Below, piece after piece: positions 61,167 through 64,000 of a DNA stretch of 64,000 nucleotides; positions within the stretch are counted from its first letter, which is position 1, and every line of letters begins with the position of its first letter. Source of the DNA: Planctomycetota bacterium (GTDB lineage: Bacteria; Planctomycetota; Phycisphaerae; UBA1845; UTPLA1); assembly GCA_016712275.1 (NCBI GenBank), contig JADJRI010000013.1, forward strand, positions 62,001-126,000. Reading direction: 5' to 3'. The position numbers and the translations under genes are program-made. The notes under the pieces are model-generated. The model was not told the origin of the DNA. It was given only the letters and a program-made list of their open reading frames with translations, and searched no databases.

Positions 61167-61880
61167 TCACTTTCGGTGGTCCAGCTTCTCCCACAATTCC
61201 AGCATCTTTGGGTTGTCAATCATGGAAGTTGGGAGTGTCATTTCATTGTCCAAGATGTCATTCACGCCGCTGACAAAGCGAGCGTGGCCGTCCGAATACG
61301 CAACGTTGACGCCTGACTTATGCCCGGCTTCGATGTAATCAGTTGTATGAAACAAATCCGCATAGATCGCCAACGACGGCGGCAACTGCGTCACATCCAT
61401 CCCCGTGATTTGCGGTCGCCGCCCATATCCGGCTCGAGTGTCGAGAAGTTCCTGAACCGGCCACGGATTAACAAACGTCTGAAACTGGTGATAAGCCGAC
61501 GTTTGCACCGGACAAAAGAGCATTTGCAAATCTGGAACTAGATTTCTCGTGACAAACGGGCCGAAATTGTGCTCGAAATCGCGCCCATCCCAAATGATGT
61601 AGTTATATTGCCAGTGGCCGTCGGACGGCTCGTTATTCAGTGAAGGAAAGAACTGATCGGATTGCAGGTAAGCCTGTGCCGCCGCGCCGACTTCACGCAA
61701 TCGAGCCAGGCAGCTTGTCCTTTTGCCCAGCGCGCGTGCATTTGCCAATGCCGGAAGCAGGATTGCAAGTAGAATTGAAATGATGGCGATGACGACCAGC
61801 AACTCGATCAGTGAAAATCCGCGAATAGAGGTGCGGCCCTTGCCGCTCAGGGTGCCGCGATGTTCATATTGGAGGTCCAT
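61167..61880 (-). CDS. Prepilin-like protein with N-terminal methylation motif
   Basis: The start at 61880 has gggag 6 nt upstream. The 237-residue protein has the type IV pilin/pseudopilin cleavage motif 'GFSLIELLVVIAIISILLAI' beginning at residue 21, then a long amphipathic helix and a C-terminal domain with 'YSDGHARFVSGVND', the H-x-G/DGH feature of planctomycete DUF1559-type pseudopilins. It would be cleaved before Phe22, which becomes the mature methylated N-terminus. The upstream frame runs into it without a stop, an effect of frame changes in the preceding gene. No pilus machinery genes are adjacent. Confidence 0.85.
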   Translation of the reverse strand: MDLQYEHRGTLSGKGRTSIRGFSLIELLVVIAIISILLAILLPALANARALGKRTSCLARLREVGAAAQAYLQSDQFFPSLNNEPSDGHWQYNYIIWDGRDFEHNFGPFVTRNLVPDLQMLFCPVQTSAYHQFQTFVNPWPVQELLDTRAGYGRRPQITGMDVTQLPPSLAIYADLFHTTDYIEAGHKSGVNVAYSDGHARFVSGVNDILDNEMTLPTSMIDNPKMLELWEKLDHRK

Positions 61881-61902
61881 TGAATTCTCCCGCATCAGAG
61901 GG

Positions 61903-63285
61903 CTAGACAGCCGCCCGCAAGCGCCGGCCCCAAAAGTTTGATTCAAACAACTCAAGCAATTCCCCATTCGCAACGCGATGCAGCGCCATGCGCGACGCTC
62001 ATGGCCCGTGCGAAGACTGTGAATGATGCCGACGCGAAGAAGCGAACTTGTTAAATAAAATCGCAGTCGAACAGGACTGAGCCTTGATGGACGCACACCC
62101 GTCACTGAACAAACTTCGGCCCGCTGGGTCGCATATTGCTGCACAAAGTTCACCGCCGAATCAAGCCAATCGCTGGTGCGCCGACCATCCAGCATGCAGT
62201 CCCAAATCATGTGGCCAATGAAATTGGCAATGTCCTGCTCCGGATCGCCGACCGCGGCTGTATCGAAATCGACCAACCCCCACCGATCACCGAGTGAAAG
62301 GAGTTGCGATGCGTAATAGTCGCGATGTATCACGCAGCGCCGGGCGCTGGTTGCTCGTGGCGCCGCATGAACCAATGTCGACCAAATCCGCCTGCCGAGC
62401 GGCCGGAGTTTCCCCAAACGTTCGGCGAGTTTCACCCATCGCCGAGTCGCATTCAATTCATCCAATGGACCAAACGGTACAAGGCCCCCTGATTGAAATC
62501 GAGTGCAGTCTCGCAAGCACGTCGGCCGCAGGTCTGCAAAGATCGAATGAACTGAGCCGCTCGATCGAGATGCCATCACCAAGGCCCTCAAATAACACCA
62601 TGTTCCAATCGGACCAGACAGCCTGCACGCGCGGCGCGACGACCATATCGTCGGCCACGCGCCTCAGGGCTGCAGACAGTTTGCGCGCCATTCCACCGTG
62701 CTTCGCGGCCTGTTCCTTCCGAAACATCTTTCCCACAAAGAAAGGGCAAGCGCGCTTCGAATCACAGCGATAAAGGAGCGTGCATCTTCGTCGCGGTCGA
62801 TAATTGCCGAGCCTGCATCGCCAATGAGAAGTTTCCGTTTGAGTCGCGGTTCGGGCTAAGTCGCGAAGTCGCGGTGACACATCGTGCCCGCGCGAAGACT
62901 GCGTCACGCACGGCAGCGCGTCGTCACAATCCGCCGTATGAAGCACAAAAGACGGGCCATCCAGAGGGCAACAGATTCCACTTAACACGAATGGCGATGT
63001 CGGTTGGATTCGAACGGCTCGCGAAACAGTCTCGCGTGGCTTCATTCCACTGGTCAGATAGATACCGCCAACAACGCGATTTTGCTTTTCATCGAGAATT
63101 GTAATCTCGGCCTGAACCCCAAATCCTTCTAGACGCGAAGGATAAACGCGGGCAATCCGCACGGACTCAACCGTAGTACCCACCGGCCATCGAAGCTGCG
63201 GCAGGAGGTGACTTCGCCAAAAATCTGCATCGATGAATTCGACCGGGCCAGTCGTCTTGGTCAGTTTTACGTGTTGCGTTTTCAT
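61903..63285 (-). CDS. Aminoglycoside-phosphotransferase-fold protein, multiply frameshifted
   Basis: From the ATG at 63285 ('MKTQHVKLTKTTGPVEFIDA'), an N-terminal domain of about 120 residues is followed by kinase-like pieces in changing frames: 'VWSDWNMVLFEGLGDGISIE', 'CVIHRDYYASQLLSLGDRWG', 'LVDFDTAAVGDPEQDIANFI'. HRDYY and VDFD are the APH catalytic and metal-binding positions. Breaks lie near 62880, 62500 and 61990. In the last frame the protein ends 'LLELFESNFWGRRLRAAV' at 61903. It is 4 bp after another APH-fold gene and may be an unrelated small-molecule kinase rather than drug resistance. Confidence 0.7.
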
Positions 63286-63289
63286 TGTC

Positions 63290-64000
63290 TTATTGACCTG
63301 AGACCAACGCGCGCCGGCGCATCACACTTGCTGCCCGCTGCAACAACCACTCAGCACCTTGACTCCAATTCGGCCGAAGATGTCTTAGCAATCCCCATGC
63401 CCGAAGGACGCAGGCGTACGCAAACCACCACGGAGCGGCCTCCGAATTGAATGCGCCATTGACGCTGCGCCAGGCGTCGATCAGGTCCATCGCGGTCAAT
63501 CGCGCGCCCTGAACATCCATTAACTGCTGTCGGTACTCGACTTCGGATGCGAGGTTACAGATATCGCACGTCGGGTCCCCCAGAGCGGCGCGATCCCAGT
63601 CAACCAGGAAAAACTGTTCATTTTTCTCAATTATTTGTCCGGCATGCAGGTCGCCATGCACCGGTAAGAGCGCCGCGGGCGGCTCTGGAAGTGTGTGTGC
63701 CCAGTCACCCAATGTGTGAAGGTGCACCGCGAGCGATGGAGCTGCAGCAACGAGCTCTGCGAGCATCAGGCGCGGCCCGGGTGATAGCGTTGGACGCGGC
63801 CTCAATATGTGAATTCCATCCAGTTGCGAAAGCCGTGCGATTCGCCTGCACGCTTCAATGACGGTCGAAAGATGGCCGGCCTCAACATGCTGGCGAAGTG
63901 TCGTTCCACGAACGAATTCTGTCGCCAGCAAATGGTGTTCCGGCATGGCGGCCAACGGTGACGGAACATCAAACGGCATGTCGGCCCGGACGAGTGCCCC
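63290..64000 (-). CDS. Aminoglycoside-phosphotransferase-fold protein, truncated by window edge
   Basis: The frame is open to the right edge, so the N-lobe is outside the window. The visible 236 residues hold 'LATEFVRGTTLRQHVEAGH' (hinge), the Brenner-like catalytic loop 'LLPVHGDLHAGQIIEKNEQF' and the metal motif 'LVDWDRAALGDPTCDICNLA', followed by a helical C-lobe. These are diagnostic of the APH/choline-kinase phosphotransferase family. The HGDLH aspartate is present, so an active kinase is expected. It lies upstream of a second, broken APH-fold gene. The substrate is unknown. Confidence 0.82.
   Translation of the reverse strand, partial: GALVRADMPFDVPSPLAAMPEHHLLATEFVRGTTLRQHVEAGHLSTVIEACRRIARLSQLDGIHILRPRPTLSPGPRLMLAELVAAAPSLAVHLHTLGDWAHTLPEPPAALLPVHGDLHAGQIIEKNEQFFLVDWDRAALGDPTCDICNLASEVEYRQQLMDVQGARLTAMDLIDAWRSVNGAFNSEAAPWWFAYACVLRAWGLLRHLRPNWSQGAEWLLQRAASVMRRRALVSGQ

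Overview
The window looks like part of a Planctomycetota chromosome. The lineage is inferred from gene types rather than a marker gene. The main indicators are many secreted proteins ending in the planctomycete-style pair of dockerin-like calcium loops, two 'ECF sigma factor (Sigma70_ECF type) + Ser/Thr kinase with TPR tail' gene pairs, a prepilin-like protein with an N-terminal methylation motif, and paralogous PQQ-type propeller proteins. There is no rRNA and no CRISPR array. One complete tRNA (Phe) is present.

Layout. 0-6.3 kb is ordinary chromosome: a phosphoesterase end, an HTH regulator, a membrane-anchored protein, chorismate synthase (aroC), an AAA+ ATPase and a VOC protein. 6.43-19.74 kb is bounded by a perfect 46-bp direct repeat made of the 3' part of tRNA-Phe. 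The intact tRNA and an integrase remnant lie at the right end, so I read it as a decayed integrative island. It carries IS1380, IS3 and IS21 debris, a lipoprotein hydrolase, a YeeN-type YebC gene between two HsdS-like tails, two dockerin proteins and a BlaI/BlaR1-like pair. 19.9-35.6 kb holds an Nramp-related transporter, an ABC exporter, a phosphoesterase, an HtrA protease, glycerate kinase, an MSOX-like oxidase, a PaaK-like ligase and two PQQ-propeller proteins. Three families of short, mostly hairpin-forming repeats are scattered between these genes.

36.4 kb carries a second tRNA fragment (3' part of a tRNA-Pro), possibly the left edge of another island running rightward. 37.3-57.5 kb is a block of large secreted dockerin proteins (propeller, beta-helix, BNR and HAF types) interleaved with two ECF sigma/kinase-TPR pairs. 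Each pair is divergent from a dockerin gene, which suggests that these regulators control cell-surface proteins. 57.5-64 kb is one tightly packed leftward gene string: two aminoglycoside-phosphotransferase-fold proteins, a prepilin-like protein, an SNase-like protein, a histidine kinase and an NtrC-like regulator that lacks GAFTGA.

A recurring oddity is that about eighteen otherwise well-conserved genes are split by single-base frame changes, several in homopolymer runs. Either the source sequence has indel errors or there is extensive recent decay. These genes are annotated below as whole units with the breaks noted.
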